From Combretum micranthum (taxonomy: Eukaryota; Streptophyta; Magnoliopsida; Myrtales; Combretaceae), in contig JAMXBD010000237.1 in assembly GCA_024138025.1 (NCBI GenBank), positions 806,001 through 870,000 on the forward strand: DNA of 64,000 bases, read 5' to 3'. The notes below the pieces were generated by a model. It was not told where the DNA came from, did no database searches, and was given only the letters and a program-made list of their open reading frames with translations. This document shows, in pieces, positions 22,950-36,139 of this stretch (its first letter is position 1; every line of letters starts with the position of its first letter). Made by a program: the position numbers and the translations under genes.

Positions 22950-25900
22950 TGTAAACCCCTGAAATTTCAGTTAATTTTAAGTTTGATATTAGAATTAAAA
23001 GTCAATTGGAAACCCTAAAGATCAACAAAAGACTAGTACAAACCCTAGAATTTAGATCCGGCATTCCTGTATTCTTTAGCCCTAGAAAACGAAGTTGAAA
23101 TAATTAGTGATAATAGTTCATAATAAATTGAGGAAACATAAAAATATCAGATTGATGAATTTCAAGTGTCCTTCAGACTCAAATAGGATCAATTCTCGAA
23201 AAGTGTGTCCCGAAGCTCGGAATAGTGAAAGTATTCCGATGACACCATTAGGATCGATTTAATACAAGAATTTAAAAATATCAGTTTTGTAATTTTTCGG
23301 TAACTAAAAATAATAGATATCACAATTATACGTATATTTTCTTACTACCAATATTTTACTAGTCACATCTACTTTATATTACACTATTCATTATTATTTT
23401 ACACTATTTATTTATCTCTACTTTTTCTAACACTTACTCTTATAACTCTATACACCATTATCTTTACTTTTTATCTTTCTCATAACTTTATATCACATCT
23501 ATCTTACTTATTATTACTTTTAATATACAAAATTACAAAAATTAAATCTCTCCCTCTCTCTACTCTAAGTGGTCGGCACCCCTCCTCCCTTTCTCTCTCA
23601 TTTTATTTTTTTCTTTAATTAAATCACTCAAAATTCACTCCCCATTTTCCTATAAATACCCCGCTTCTCTTTCACTTCATTCACATATATTCTACCCACA
23701 AAATTACTCTCCAAAATCCCTCTCAAACACTCTCCCAAAACTCTCCTAAACTTTCTTCTTAAAACCCTCTTCTACTACAAATACTACTACCATTCTTACT
23801 TTAGATAAGAAATCTCCACAAAACTCTCTTACTATGTCATGTAATTTTACATGACCATGTGTGTAAGTTTCCTAAACTTAATGTTATGGAAGCTACACTA
23901 TGTTCATATATTGTTCTTGTTCATGATTATGTATTTATATATTTTTATGTTGTTATTTTATTTTGCCCATATTATTATTGATTTTATGTTAACCTCTTAT
24001 ATATTTAGCTAAATATAATTATGTACTTATATATAAATATTTAGAGCATATAAGCTCATTGTTATTTATTTACTTCCAAGTTATGCAATTTATTTACTTA
24101 TTCCATATTGTTTTGAGACTAGTCTCTAGTCTTAAACTTGTCATCATCAAGTCAAAACAATATTTTCTTTTTTTTTTTTATTTCTTTTGGAACTAGTCTG
24201 TTCTTAGTCCCAGGATACCTTGAAGAAGCTAAGGTTCCCAATACTTGAAATTTTTATTAACTTGCTTACTTTATTACTTATTATGTCTTTATTATGTTTT
24301 CATAATTTTATGATTTCATATTCATGATCATGCATGGACATATTGATTTTTGTCTCAACAAGATAAAGAAGGAAATGTTTTCTTAAATAGGATTTCTTTC
24401 CAAAATAAATGTTATCATGAAAGAGATGATTTTCATGAAACTTAGAAATCTATCTTAACAAATCTTTTCTAAAAATATAGAGGAGTTCATCATAAATTTT
24501 AGTAACCAAAGAACATAGGAATTTTAGACAATACATACATACACTTCACAAAGTCATAAATGGAAAAGTATTCTTTAAAATTAAAATTTCAAATTCTTGT
24601 TTAACAAAAGTTTTACTAAACTTCATTCTTTTTTTTTCGTCAATACTTTGGAAAATGAAGGAATAAAATAGTTTGACAAAATACCAAGAAAAATGATCTT
24701 AAGGAGTAAAATTAATAAGCAATTTAGAAAATCATTTTCTTCTTTTAAGTGAAATAAACTTTAGGAAAGGTTAAGAAAGTGTAGAGTTTGATAGATTTTA
24801 ACTACTTTCAAAAAGTATTTACTACCCTAGAAATTAAACTATAGGAAGCTTAGAAAAGTAAAAATCCTTCTTTTGATTTAAAAGACTAAGGAAATTGAAT
24901 TAAGAAAGAGAAAATACTTATTTGAAATAACTTAAGAAATTTTCTAACAAGCTAAGTAGAAATTTTCAAAAGTTTTGCTTTTATAAATTTTTAGAAGACT
25001 TTGCTTTTATAAAAAAATTCATGGTTGAGACAACTTCATTAAATTCATGCATTTGATATGAGTGAATATATATATTATATATATATACATTTTTTTAAAG
25101 GTCTTTTTCAACCGTTATAGTATCTATATCTTTGATACAAGTTTTTGTAAAATGAAGAAAAGTCTACAAAATTAAGTTTTGCAAAATTCGAGGTGAATCT
25201 GATAGCCACTGTTTCGGAGCTCAAATAACTTAGTTTGATGAAGTTTTAGAAATGAATAGATCTTTTCGAGTAGGTAGAAAACGGTATATTATATGTGCAA
25301 TTTCGAGTTCAAATGACCAAGTTATTGCTGTTTTAAGTTGAAATTATCTTCTACACGAATTTTAACGATCTTACGACATAGTTTTAATAAGTATCTTAAA
25401 ATAAAAAGAAATACTCATTATGGGTATTCTTCTTGATTAGGTGATCCCAAGGAGGAGTATTCATATCCGGAGGATTATTTCGATTAGTGGAATTACCGAT
25501 CGACTCATCCATAAGAGAGAAGTATTGACATGGCCGAGTGAGTCTACTCCACTTATTTTTCATGCTTATATTTATGCTTGTAAAATTAGTTGCATTAGAT
25601 TTAAGGGAAGATAAAATGGAAGTTGTATGATAATATGTTGAAAGAATATTAAGTATGTCGAAGCATGAAATGCTTGTAATAAATTATATGTTTATTAGCA
25701 TGTTGAAGTGTCTGAAATTGATTGATCACCTGTAAGAAATTAAAATATAACGGCTAGGCTTTAAACAAAAGTTGATACATGCACTTCATATGATGAGTCA
25801 CATTGCATTTGTTATTATACAATTGGTGGAATAAGTGTATGATAGTGGTGGTAAGCTAACTGGTATATTATGTACGTAGCGAGTAGGAGCCGGTAAAAAA

Positions 25901-26634
25901 CTATATAAATTGATGGATAGTGGAAGCCGGTGATAACTACATGTTTTTTATTGCGTATAAGAGCCAGTAAGATCTATAAAAATATTTTTAAAAGAAGTAG
26001 TAGCTGTAATGGGCCGGAATAGCTAACCCCGAATGAAGGGCGTAATTCATTCAACATATGATTCCCGAAAAATCATATGTCTTGTATACTCACGTGCTTG
26101 TTGCATTCCATTTTCTTATTTAATAAACTTGATTGATATTTTGTTTCAAGTATGAATTTTAGGATTAAACTCACTAAGCCCGTAAGCTTACACCCCTATA
26201 GATATTTGCATTCACAGGAGCACCTGTTTTTGTACCCGAGGTCTCCTTTTATCCTTGTAAGCTTTCTTTTGGGAGCTTTTGAAGGAAATCTACTTGAAGG
26301 GTTAGATTAGAATTCCTTTAAAAGCTTTTAATGTAGTATTTAACTTGTTGTAAGAACTATTAGTTATTTCGATCCTTGGAATTTAGCGGGGGTATACCCC
26401 TAAGAACCATGTAATAGACCTTTAATTATTAATGTTATGCTCTATTTTATTTCTAGATTCTTGTATGTTAACTTTTACTTACTTAAACCACACTTTCCAA
26501 AAGCGTATCCTATTACTGTGTTAGACGCCTTACATGTGATACCAAGATTTTCGCATGATTATGGTAGTCATTCTTAAGTCTTGTTATTATATGTGACAGA
26601 CTGCCACGTTTAGGATATCCTTCGGGGTGTGACA
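22950..26634 (+). mobile_element. Family-B-type solo LTR inserted in the Athila integrase
   Basis: The start is TGTAAACCCCTGAAAT and the end TTCGGGGTGTGACA, about 3.68 kb. It interrupts the integrase frame exactly: the codons before and after join as ...FCHTQIEKVL. The flanking 5-mers (GTGTT and GTATG) differ at two positions, compatible with an old duplication. It contains a TATAAATACC box (23651-23660) with a pyrimidine-rich leader, a splice-acceptor-like GATTAG and the acidic frame at 25443-25487. No internal retroelement genes. Confidence 0.7.
25443..25487 (+). other. Acidic reading frame, family-B type
   Basis: The frame DPKEEYSYPEDYFD then TAG follows the acceptor-like CTTGATTAG|GT. 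It shares PEDY[FY]D and the stop with the minus-strand copies at 38035 and 63860. A donor-like GTGAGT follows about 50 bp after the stop (near 25537). Confidence 0.5.
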
Positions 26635-27300
26635 GTATGACAAAAGGAGTATGTCTATCACTAATTAGAGCTTTTAGACAACTAAATCTTGAAAATAGCT
26701 TTTTTAGAAACATTGTGACAACTTAAGCATCATTAATAGGCAGTACTTGAGCTTTTACCCATTTTGAAACATAGTCTACTATTACTAAGATGTATTTATT
26801 GCCAAAGAGCTTAGGAAAGGTCCCATAAAGTCCATGCCTCATACATAAAAAACTTCACACTCTATAATAAGTTTTTATGGCATTTCATCTCTTTTTTGAG
26901 ATATTCCTAACTTTTTTGCACTTGGCACATTTTGCAGTAAATGCCTGAGTATCTTTGAAAATAGTCAGGTAGTAGAATCTTGCTTCCAAGACTTTGTGGG
27001 TTGTTCTATTATGATAGTGTTGTAAGATCCTTTGCCGTTCTTCGAATGAACACATCGCCTAACTATTTGGTCACAAAAAATGCGGAAGAGGAATGGATCT
27101 TCCCAAAAATAATTTTTTAGGTATGAAAATAATTTCTTCCACTTATGATAATCTAGTTCCGTAGGGAATTCCTTGTCAACCAAATAATTAGCAATGTTTG
27201 CAAACCATAGTTGACTGTCATTATCTACAGTGCGGAAAGAATATAGCTATTCCTCTAGGAACTCATCACTAATCTCTTCTTCTCTCAATTGATCCAGAAA
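26635..27300 (-). pseudogene. Athila-like integrase, N-terminal and core part (decayed)
   Basis: On the minus strand, after a linker, there is a stretch resembling the Athila pre-integrase region (NYFWEDPFLFRIFCDQIVRR), then [20 protein letters not shown] with the DxxGPFP...YI hallmark of gypsy integrase cores, then [12 protein letters not shown], a stop, and FLKKLFSRF...ALISDRHTPF. The SDRHTPF segment corresponds to the family's SDGGTHF, so active-site surroundings are mutated. The frame is interrupted by stops and ends at the inserted LTR. Confidence 0.8.
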
Positions 27301-27591
27301 TGATTATCCAATCTTGACAAATGGTCTGTTGCCAAAATTTTCGATTGTCTCTTGCTCAAGTTTCAAAATAAAACTCTTCAACAGTAAAATCCATTGGATG
27401 AGACACATTTAGCATCGATTTTAGACAAGAGTACTTCAATGTTGATTGGTTCATCTACACAATCACCTTAGATAATATGAGATAAGACTGAAATTTATCA
27501 AAAGTAGAGACTCATCTAAATAGCTTTTGGTTCTCCTAGATCTAACTTTTTAAACATATTAAAAGACATCAAATTTATACTAATGCCTAAA
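27301..27591 (-). other. Junction where reverse transcriptase is missing
   Basis: Only weak traces of the RNase H-integrase linker (LATDHLSRLDN-like near 27340) remain before the gag remnant. A complete element would have about 2 kb of reverse transcriptase and RNase H here, so a deletion is inferred. Confidence 0.5.
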
Positions 27592-28510
27592 TTAGCCAAT
27601 GTTTTTGAATAGGTAAAGTTTACCTAGATATTTCATTTTTCTTCGCAATTGGTTTAGGAAAGCAGTTGAACATTCTTTTCCAAGAGTCACCATAGAAATT
27701 TCCTCTAATTTCTTCTTGTCAAAAAGAAGTTCCTTAAGGATCATGACATACTTTGGCATTTGAGATAAAGCATATACCAGTAGTAGATTTATGTGAGGTT
27801 TCTTGTAGTGCTCAAGAAATTTATGAAGTTGCTCCTCATCTCTCCTCCTTTTAGCTCTTGCTAGATAAGGAAGATATGATTTATATGCCTTGCTAGGAGG
27901 AATCTCTTTCTTTTCATCTTCCTTACTCTCCTCTTGTTCCATAATTCTTTCTTCTTCTTTTTCAACTTGCTCTTGCTGATCATCATCTTTCATCTTCTTC
28001 TCTTAAACTTGAAGTTCTTTTCCACTTCCTAGTGTTACTGCTCGTACTTTCTCTAGAGGTTTCTCTAGAAGCATCTTAACTACATAATCCATTTTAACTT
28101 CCACGTTCTTCAAAGAATTTTCATGGCTTCTTAAAACCATCTCCATTTGCTGATAATGAACCTCCAAATTCTTTATGAACGATAGAAAAATTTCCTCTAA
28201 ACATGATCTTTGTGAAAGAACTCCTTGAGGTGAATACCCTTGCTAAAAGCTTAAAGGAAGATAATAAGAATTCCAACCTTGAGAGGGACTCCACATCAAA
28301 ATTTGATAACGACTCAGATTTAGATTATTAGGAAGATCATAAGAATTTTCAATGAAACTGACATGTTCATAATATAAATAATCATAGAAACTCTAACCCA
28401 AATTCCAAGCTATATCTTCATTTCTCCTTGTTGCAACTTCATCCATTCTTAGCATTGTGTGGTCCATTTGAGCATGTAGTGATTCAAAATTTTTCTCGCT
28501 TGTCATATTT
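27592..28510 (-). pseudogene. Athila-like gag C-terminal region (remnant)
   Basis: A 133-codon open frame (27993-27592) has a Glu/Lys-rich stretch and then YLPYLARAKRRRDEEQLHKF...HINLLLVYALSQMPKY...LKELLFDKKKLEE. This follows the Athila gag/protease wording YPPFPGRLKK...KFLEV...HINIPFADALAQMP...LKEILSNKRKLEE. Upstream, decayed frames to 28510 carry an NLEVHYQQMEMVLRSHENSL-like coiled segment and a Gln/Gly-rich linker. The N-terminal capsid part of gag is missing. Not a host gene. Confidence 0.7.
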
Positions 28511-28654
28511 AGAATGATTTGCCAAAAGCAAAGTAAAATATCAAACTAGAAAAGACTAAATTGTAAGTTATTCAAAAATATATTGATAACTCTATTAATA
28601 GACTCAAGATTTCAAGTAGTGCTATATTGAAGTTCAAAAGAATGAATTAAATGG

Positions 28655-28675
28655 CATTTCCTAGCAATGGTGCCT
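28655..28675 (-). promoter_or_regulatory. Degenerate Athila primer binding site
   Basis: The minus strand reads AGGCACCATTGCTAGGAAAT, a mutated form of the tRNA-Asp-type TGGCGCCGTTGCCGGGGA used by Athila relatives. It lies a few bases after the inner end of the 5' LTR (28684). Confidence 0.65.
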
Positions 28676-28683
28676 TAAAAATT

Positions 28684-31211
28684 TACTAGATCATGTGCAA
28701 AACACGAAGCTATTTTTAAAAGGATTTATAAAGAAATTCTAAGAATTCCAATCAACTTTGATCATAATATTTTAGGTAAGTGTATAGCACCCCGCCTCCA
28801 AAGGCCTTTACACCGAGTACCTGGAGCCTAAGAGATAGGATGCTATGCCATCCCGAGTTAGGGATAAGGCCAATTGGAATCATACATTTTTATTTTAAAC
28901 CATAGCTTCTTGAGATTTTCGTAGAAACATATTTACAAAATATAAATGTTATGGCAGAGTAGGCCCAAATTCATAATATACTGCAGTTACATATTGAAAA
29001 TTTATTTATAAATATAAAGTTGTAGTATTATCCTCATGCTCTTGAATCCCATCCCAATGCCTCATTCTTCCATGCTAGTCTTATCTTCAGTACCTAAGGT
29101 TAGAAACACTAACCCCTTAGCTCATATTCAAGCTAAGTGAGTAAAGAAAGATACAACGACTAATAAAATATTAACATATCCACACATGCATGTAATAGAT
29201 CATTATGAATAAATACCATATGTAATGAAATACCATGCTAAATGCACGTGACATGCATTGGCCAGTATCTTAACCGAGCAGGTGACCCTTAGATAACCTC
29301 ATGAGTGGCACATGGCGTCTCAACCAAGAAGAGCGGCATATAGCGACTCAAAATAGAACCGTGAAGGAATCAACACAAAGGGATTCCAAAAAAACCAAGC
29401 AGAATCCAAGGATTCTATAATCAAGCAAGTGGCCTAAAGGAGGCTTAAACCGAGCATGCACTTCTATATGCTTTAAACCAAAATTAAAAATCGTGATTTA
29501 AAAAAAAAAGTAAGCTTTATCAAATCATGACCTTTAAATCCATCTGTAATAAATCGAGCTTTTAAAATATGGCCCTTAGGCCCTTTTCGTGCGATGCCAT
29601 GAATGGAGTAGTTCAATCACTAATGAACAGTCCAGTATTGTGCATATATTCCAAATAACATGTTAATATATAATATTATAGTGCTATTAACATGCCAAAC
29701 TTGAAGCATTGGTTAATATATCTACTATCCACAAGCCATGTTCATTAGTATAACCATGCACATAATACCAAATAAATTTAATAAATAAAATATTGAAAGA
29801 CATATCAGGTATCAAAACTCCCAAATCAATACACAATAAATTTGTTGGGTTATGTGATTCACTCACATGTAGTCCACATATCCCAGATATAACAGGCGAG
29901 TGGCCTACTAATTTTCGATCACAATGCAAAACAAGCAACAAGCAAGGGGTACTCACCTGGATAAGCAAAATCATTTAAGTCACTAGTTGAAATCCTAAAC
30001 GTATTATAGCAAGTCAGTATTATAGCATACACATAATTTATTATTCTATATCTTCGGTGCCTATATTCTTAAATACAATATATATACATATATATATTTT
30101 AGCATCTTTATGTAGTCCATATTATATTATATAATTATATTTAACTTTTAGTCCTTATTTAATAGTATGATTGCTTTTGCTTTAAAATTTCTTATTTTAT
30201 TCATTTATTTACTTTTAATTATGTAGGAGTAATTAATGAGAAAAAAATTTTAAACTTTCAGAGAAATTCCAAAAGATTTTCATTGGACATTCATTTCACA
30301 TCACAAGAAACAACCATTTATAAAGGAGCTTCCATAACATATGTAGCTTTAACATAACATATTATTAAGACAAGCACATGGTTATTCATAATTTATTCAA
30401 TGATAGACAAAACTTCAAAAATTCACATTTCAAATATGTAACAGAATGTGAAATATGCATTAATTTATGATATTAGAAGTTGTGTTAGTGTTAGTCCCAT
30501 CATGTCAAAATGACAACAATAAATGAATTTCGATGATATCGAAATTCGACCGAAATCCCATTAATTTCTAATCTGTTTTGAGACATATCAACATATATTC
30601 ATATTTAGAGAATTTACTTATGTATTCATACGAACTCACATAGATCATCGGAGCTCTTTGTGTGTAATAAATATTCATTATAATAACATTATACATCCTT
30701 GTCTATGTCGAATAAGTGACAATTGTTCATCTTACTCTACTCATTAAATGAGGATTGAACCACTTGTTTCACAATGAAAATATGGTTTCAATATATATAT
30801 TATTAATAGTAGTAATATATATATATATATATTTATAAATGTCATATAATAAGCTAGAAAATGAGAATACCAAAAATAAAAATATTTCTGTATAAATTAC
30901 TTTGTAATTACAAGTGGGTTTTGAGAAATTACCTTAAATTAAAATTTGATGAAGGAAAGATACTGCTTGTTAGATTTGAATAATCCACTGTCTTTGTGCA
31001 ATAATTGTAGTAATTAACTAGTGGGTGATAATAATTTTGTGATGTTTGGTGGAGATATAATGTAATTTTATAATGAAGAAAGGGTGCTATATTTATTTCT
31101 TACAAAAATTTTGTGATATTGGTCGATGATCTAGGAATGCTTTAGACTAGTAAAAGAAACCATATATTTGTTTCTCGTTACCATCCTCTGTTTTGCGTGA
31201 GAATAGGACTC

Positions 31212-31243
<32 letters not shown>

Positions 31244-33090
31244 ATATACACATATAGAGCATGGCCGTAAACATGCTTCTTACGGAAGCAATTGGATATC
31301 CTTGATACGGAAGAAATTAAATGGATAATATGAAGGACTGACTTTGACGTTGATTTTTTTTTTCTTGGGTCAGTTATTAACTTTCTAAGAAAGTTACAGA
31401 GGAAGGAATCCTTACTTTAGAAGGATCAGGTGATATTAAAATTAGATTTCATCTCATATTTTTAAAATATAGTAGAACTTGGTTCTATACCTGAAATCGT
31501 AATATATATATATATATATTTATTGTTATTATTATTTTCTTTTTACATAAGAAAGTCTAAAGAGAAGAAAAAAAATCATTATTTTGAGTCTTAAATAAGT
31601 AGTTTTATTTTATAAAATTGGGGCATCACAAAATACATCTACTGAAGTAACATAGTGTCAATTAGGTTGTATTATGAGGGATTATTAGCATCTATCATAC
31701 TCACTTTCATTTATTATCTAGACTAGAAATTCATAGATGCATTATATATGTCTTATTAACAAACTAGCTACCTATACAAGTTTTAGATCAATCCACAAGA
31801 CGACAAGTTCAAATTGCAAAGAATAGTTTAGATTTTACTTCACTAATTCTTTATGATGTGATTCCATAAAAACAATCTCAATTAGATCTTTGTTGGACTT
31901 CATGCATCGTCAAATTCACAAAAATGTATTCATGCATCTCTCAAGTTTTATTAATGTCTAAACATAAGTCAAACAACTAGGATATCTTCTCAGCCATTAG
32001 TAATTTAGATCTACATCAAGAACAAGAATTGTTTGATTAACAATCATGTTTCATGAAAAATTACAAGTGACTTAAGGATTTCACTACTTGATCTCTAGAT
32101 CTTATGAGCAATTCTCATTAATAGCTTGGATCTATTTAAAAGAATGATTTATCCATCTTTTTGCTGAAATCAGACATGAATTCATATGGTTCTTACACAT
32201 AAATTCAAGAAATGCAGCTCAAGCTACTAATTACAAGAATCCAACAGTAGTTTAATAAATGCACAACTGAAATAGCGTGAATCAGGCTTTGGTTCCACAA
32301 AATCTAAGTTGAAATCAATTATTTCTCCATAAAATTAATCGAACTAATAAATAATTTAAAGAAATAATGAGAAATCATGATATAAAAAACCTATGAGCAT
32401 AGGGATCCTTGCAAAATGAACTTGAATTAGCTCTTGAATTAAACCAAAATCCTTAAACCCTAGCAAAACATAAGTCTCTCTTACTAGAAATCTCTTTACT
32501 AGTTACTTATGATACAAAAAGTGTATATGAAATATTCATAATACGTCACTCTATTATGTACATTCTACTATTGTTCATGTTTTTCTATTTGCAACAAACT
32601 AGCAATAAACAATGATAACATTGTCAAAACTATGTAGCAAACTTTAAAACAGAATCTTATGCATGTATTGGTGGTTTATCGATGGGTACAATCATGGGCA
32701 TGCTTTTAATTGCAATTGAATTTGACTTGCATTTCATCCCTAATCACTTCTAGGGACAATGTCAACCGTTGGGTCAACCATAGGTGCTATTCTAGCTACA
32801 AGTGACTCTATTGCTTTAACTTGATTTCTTTCCTTCATTTAATCACAAGCATGGTTCAAATGTACATAGGTGATCGAGGGTGCAACCCTAAGTGCGACTC
32901 AACTTAGGATCCTCTATTTTGTTGTTTTGGTTCTAATTTTTGATCAAATCATCTTCATTCATTCTTTTAAGCTCAACAGAATTAAAAACAACAACTTAAG
33001 CAATAAAGCCATTTTATGAGAATTTCAATAATTAAATCAATAAAACAAATACAAATCCCTTGATTTGAATATGATTAATTCAAGTTATTA
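28684..33090 (-). repeat. 5' LTR of the Athila-like element, interrupted
   Basis: The LTR is 33090-31631 plus 28780-28684. The ends are degenerate (TA instead of CA or TG), but the outer end abuts the GCATA duplication. The interruption at 28781-31630 is another LTR. Confidence 0.7.
28781..31630 (-). mobile_element. LTR of a further family (D) nested in the Athila 5' LTR
   Basis: The plus-strand edges are TGTATAGCACCCCGCCTCC and GGGGCATCACA; in reverse the element starts TGTGATGCCCC and ends GGGGTGCTATACA. At 29062-29094 (minus) a short frame GTEDKTSMEE with stop follows an acceptor-like CCTTAG|GT, reminiscent of the other LTR families but weaker. The flanking 5-mers do not match clearly. 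The centre has TA microsatellites (30780-30830, 31212-31250, 31502-31520). Confidence 0.6.
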
Positions 33091-33095
33091 GCATA

Positions 33096-35680
33096 TGAAC
33101 ACTTGTAATGCTAGTTGCAACCAATTAATGGTTTTAGGAATATCTCTAGCATTTAACAACTTCCATATGTTGAGTAGACATTATGTATTGTATTATGAAA
33201 ATAGATACTCCAGTCATGTTTTGTAGTTTGAGCAGAAGTGTGATTAAAGTGTTGAGTAGGGGTTCTAGTTACAACATATAGTCCTTACATATACCTTTCA
33301 AAAGAATTCATGTAGTTTTATAGATGAAACTTAGGTGGCCATTTATGATGGTGAGTATGTGATTTGACAAATTTTAGAGTTATCAACATATGAGAGATTT
33401 GAAATTATTTTTGACAAAAATTATGGAATTTTGCAAGTTTTGAGCCTTAAAGTGCCCATACTCGTTATGGACACCTGGTGAGTTGTAAAAATCTCTAAAT
33501 TTTGAGCCTTAGAATTTTTGAATTGAAAAAGCTACCTAGTATATTGAATAATATGGATCCTCTACCTCTCAAAATATATTCTAAGCAGTGCAAAGTTGTA
33601 TGGTTTTATTTTATTCTCTAACAAAGTGTGATATTGTTATATTTTCTATGGAGGCTAGTTAATTTATAGAATTTTGTCTAAGAAGAACAATTTGCAAAAC
33701 AACCAGCTAAAAAGATGGAGTTAAAAATGGAAGTTATCTAAGCAAATAAACCAGCTAATGGAAGTCGATGGAGTTCTTATTCGCTCCTGGTGTAGTAATG
33801 GCTTTGGCTGGTCGTGAGTGCAAGTTTTAGGTTTTAACGTTTTCCTCTTCTTTTATGTTTTTTTGTCCCCTAAAAATTTCCGTTACTTTTTCATATTATT
33901 CAAATATAGTAAAACTTACTTTAACAATATTGTTTTACAATTAATAATTATTATCATTTAAAAGTTTGATAGGTTTTTCTCTAACTAACATCAATGGCTA
34001 GTGATCACATCATGGTAAATAGAAGAAACCACAAGTTAAATAAAAATTATATAAAAATAATTATCAAAATACCGATGCAATATCACATTTTATAAGCACC
34101 ATTTATAACTTTCATGAGTATGTTGCATGTTGTTAATGGGATTTTTGTGTTACTATTCTCAAAGGTGAATCACACTTAGGGATTGAGATTTAGTTATGTT
34201 AGTGCAAATCGTTCTTATAAGATGTAATTTAGTGCTGTATAACTTTTGATAAATTTCATCTCATTGATATGTGTTTGACCATGATAAACATTAGAACAAA
34301 TAGAATTCATTATTTGATATTTCCTAAAATTTATTTTCCAATGTTGGTATGGGTTAAACTTTCCTATTATTAGTGATTAAAGTTATTTACTTAGTCATCT
34401 AAATGACCAATTTAATATGTATTACACTAAAAATTAATATTAGTTAAAAAAAAAATTCAAGTTAAGGCAACATGAATCCAAATCGAAAAATAATTATACG
34501 TGCAAATACAAGATGGATAGCTTTGCGTTTGAAATGCCTAAGTCTAAAAAAATCTATACTCACTACCTTATCACTTATCTTTTAGTTACTTTTTTCCTTA
34601 GTACTCCACGTGAGATTTTTTTTTTTTTTTTCATCTTTCAATACTTCCCCTTCAGCCTGACTAGTTGTGATTTGCCTCCATACCACAAGTCAGTGGACTC
34701 TAACATCATTTGTTGGAATTGTGTGGGCCTAGATTTTATAATACATAATTTTTATCCAAACTTTCTCATTCAATAAGCAAGAATATGAATAAAAAAGACT
34801 TACTGCTTCCTGTTGTACAGTTGAAGGCGCCTCTAAATTAATTATCCTTAGTGAGCGAATCCGTCTATTTATTGCGTATGGTACTCATATTAATTTTTCA
34901 GTGCAATGACATGCCATCTAGGTTACTGTATCATGTTGAAAGGAAAAGGAAATTCGAATTTAGCCGACAAGTATTTCTAATTTTCCAACAACATATATGC
35001 AATATTAATGGTGATGAATTGAGTGCATAACGTCTCAGCCCTATCTATCTATTAGATGGGAGAGCTAGATGTGATTTTGCTTGTATTCGGATTTTGTTTT
35101 GCATTTGGTACTAAAATGCTTTCCTACTGATGGTCCAATTAATTAATCTCTTTAGCTTTTGATGTTATATTTCTATACCACAAGTCTTTGATGTCCGGTG
35201 AATCTCATCAAAACTATTTGCAATATATATATATATATATATATTATTCATATTGATTGAGTTTTTCATCATGGTCTAGTATTCTCAATAAACAATATTT
35301 GTATAAGTTTTAGTGACTTTCATCAGGTTATTAATTGTTTTCTCATTAAAACAATTATTATTTGTTTCCCGTATATTTTTACTATTTGGCCAAGGAGAGA
35401 AGCAATGGATGACGTTATTGATTATGGAGGATGGAAGTTGACGACATACATAAATTGCTTATAGTTGTTTACTGTATAAGAATAACTATTGATATATATA
35501 TACACATTTTAAAGTTTTTTTAACAAATACGATGAATTAATAACTAATTTATTTATTTTTCATTTGTTCTTCGGTGGGAAGATAATGTTGAATGGAATGG
35601 AGTTTAGAGGAGATTCATCGAATTCTTCGCAAGATAACATACTTAAAAATATCGTTGAATATCTTATTGGTTTTACAGGT
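33096..35680. other. AT-rich spacer, no gene recognised
   Basis: Reading frames here (for example 34513-34776) are T-run or low-complexity products without any family resemblance. A TA microsatellite lies at about 35226-35243. A CACTAA at 34425 could be a transposon end, but I see no partner for it. Confidence 0.45.
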
Positions 35681-35683
35681 AGT

Positions 35684-35735
35684 TTTTTTTTTTTTTGGGG
35701 GGGTGTCGGGGGAGGGGGGGTGGTGTGGGTGGGCT
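35684..35735 (+). repeat. T-run followed by G-rich tract
   Basis: A T-run up to 35696 is followed by seven G and then several G-runs (GGGGGAGGGGGGGTGG). At least four closely spaced G-runs fit a G-quadruplex. This low-complexity tract creates the overlapping frames on both strands. Confidence 0.85.
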
Positions 35736-36139
35736 CAGAGTTTACAATTAGTTTAACCAATATATTTTATTGAGAACCTCGTTATTGATTTGTTTAAAAT
35801 GGTGATATTGGGAAAAGTACTAATTTGAGTGTATTAAGAAACTTGTTACATATTTGTAGGATGGTGAAGTTTGCTAATTACACATTTGAGTACAATAGAA
35901 CTTTGTTACTTATGAGAATATTAGATCTTTATCAAATTCATAGTTATAATTTATGAGTCCTATTAATTATTTAATTTACTTTATAACAAAATTATTTACA
36001 ATGTTTGCAGGTGTCATATTACTTAACTCCAAAATAATATATTATAAATAATTATTAGCAATAATTATCATATTAAATCACTTTTTTATGATGTGATGAA
36101 TTTTATTTTTGAAGCTGTTACATATGATTGATAAAAAAA

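Larger units (their letters stand above)
13490..33090 (-). mobile_element. Athila-like Ty3/gypsy retrotransposon, degenerate, with nested insertions
   Basis: A target duplication GCATA flanks the whole element (13485-13489 and 33091-33095). In minus-strand order: 5' LTR (33090-28684, split by another LTR at 28781-31630), degenerate tRNA-Asp-type primer binding site, gag C-terminal remnant, integrase remnant split by a 3.7-kb LTR (22950-26634), a long non-coding spacer, the Athila-typical block before the 3' LTR, and a 3' LTR (20175-13490) split by more LTR material (13562-18651). Reverse transcriptase is essentially missing. Stops and frameshifts occur throughout and the two LTRs differ at many positions, so it is old and inactive. 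Confidence 0.8.

Noticed and set aside
27592..27993. 133-codon Glu/Lys-rich frame as a host gene
   Set aside because: Its HINLLLVYALSQMP and LKELLFDKKKLEE segments are Athila gag wording, and the frame is flanked by other decayed pieces of the same element.
35560..35773. Proline- or glycine-rich frames on both strands
   Set aside because: They are translations of the T-run and G-rich tract.
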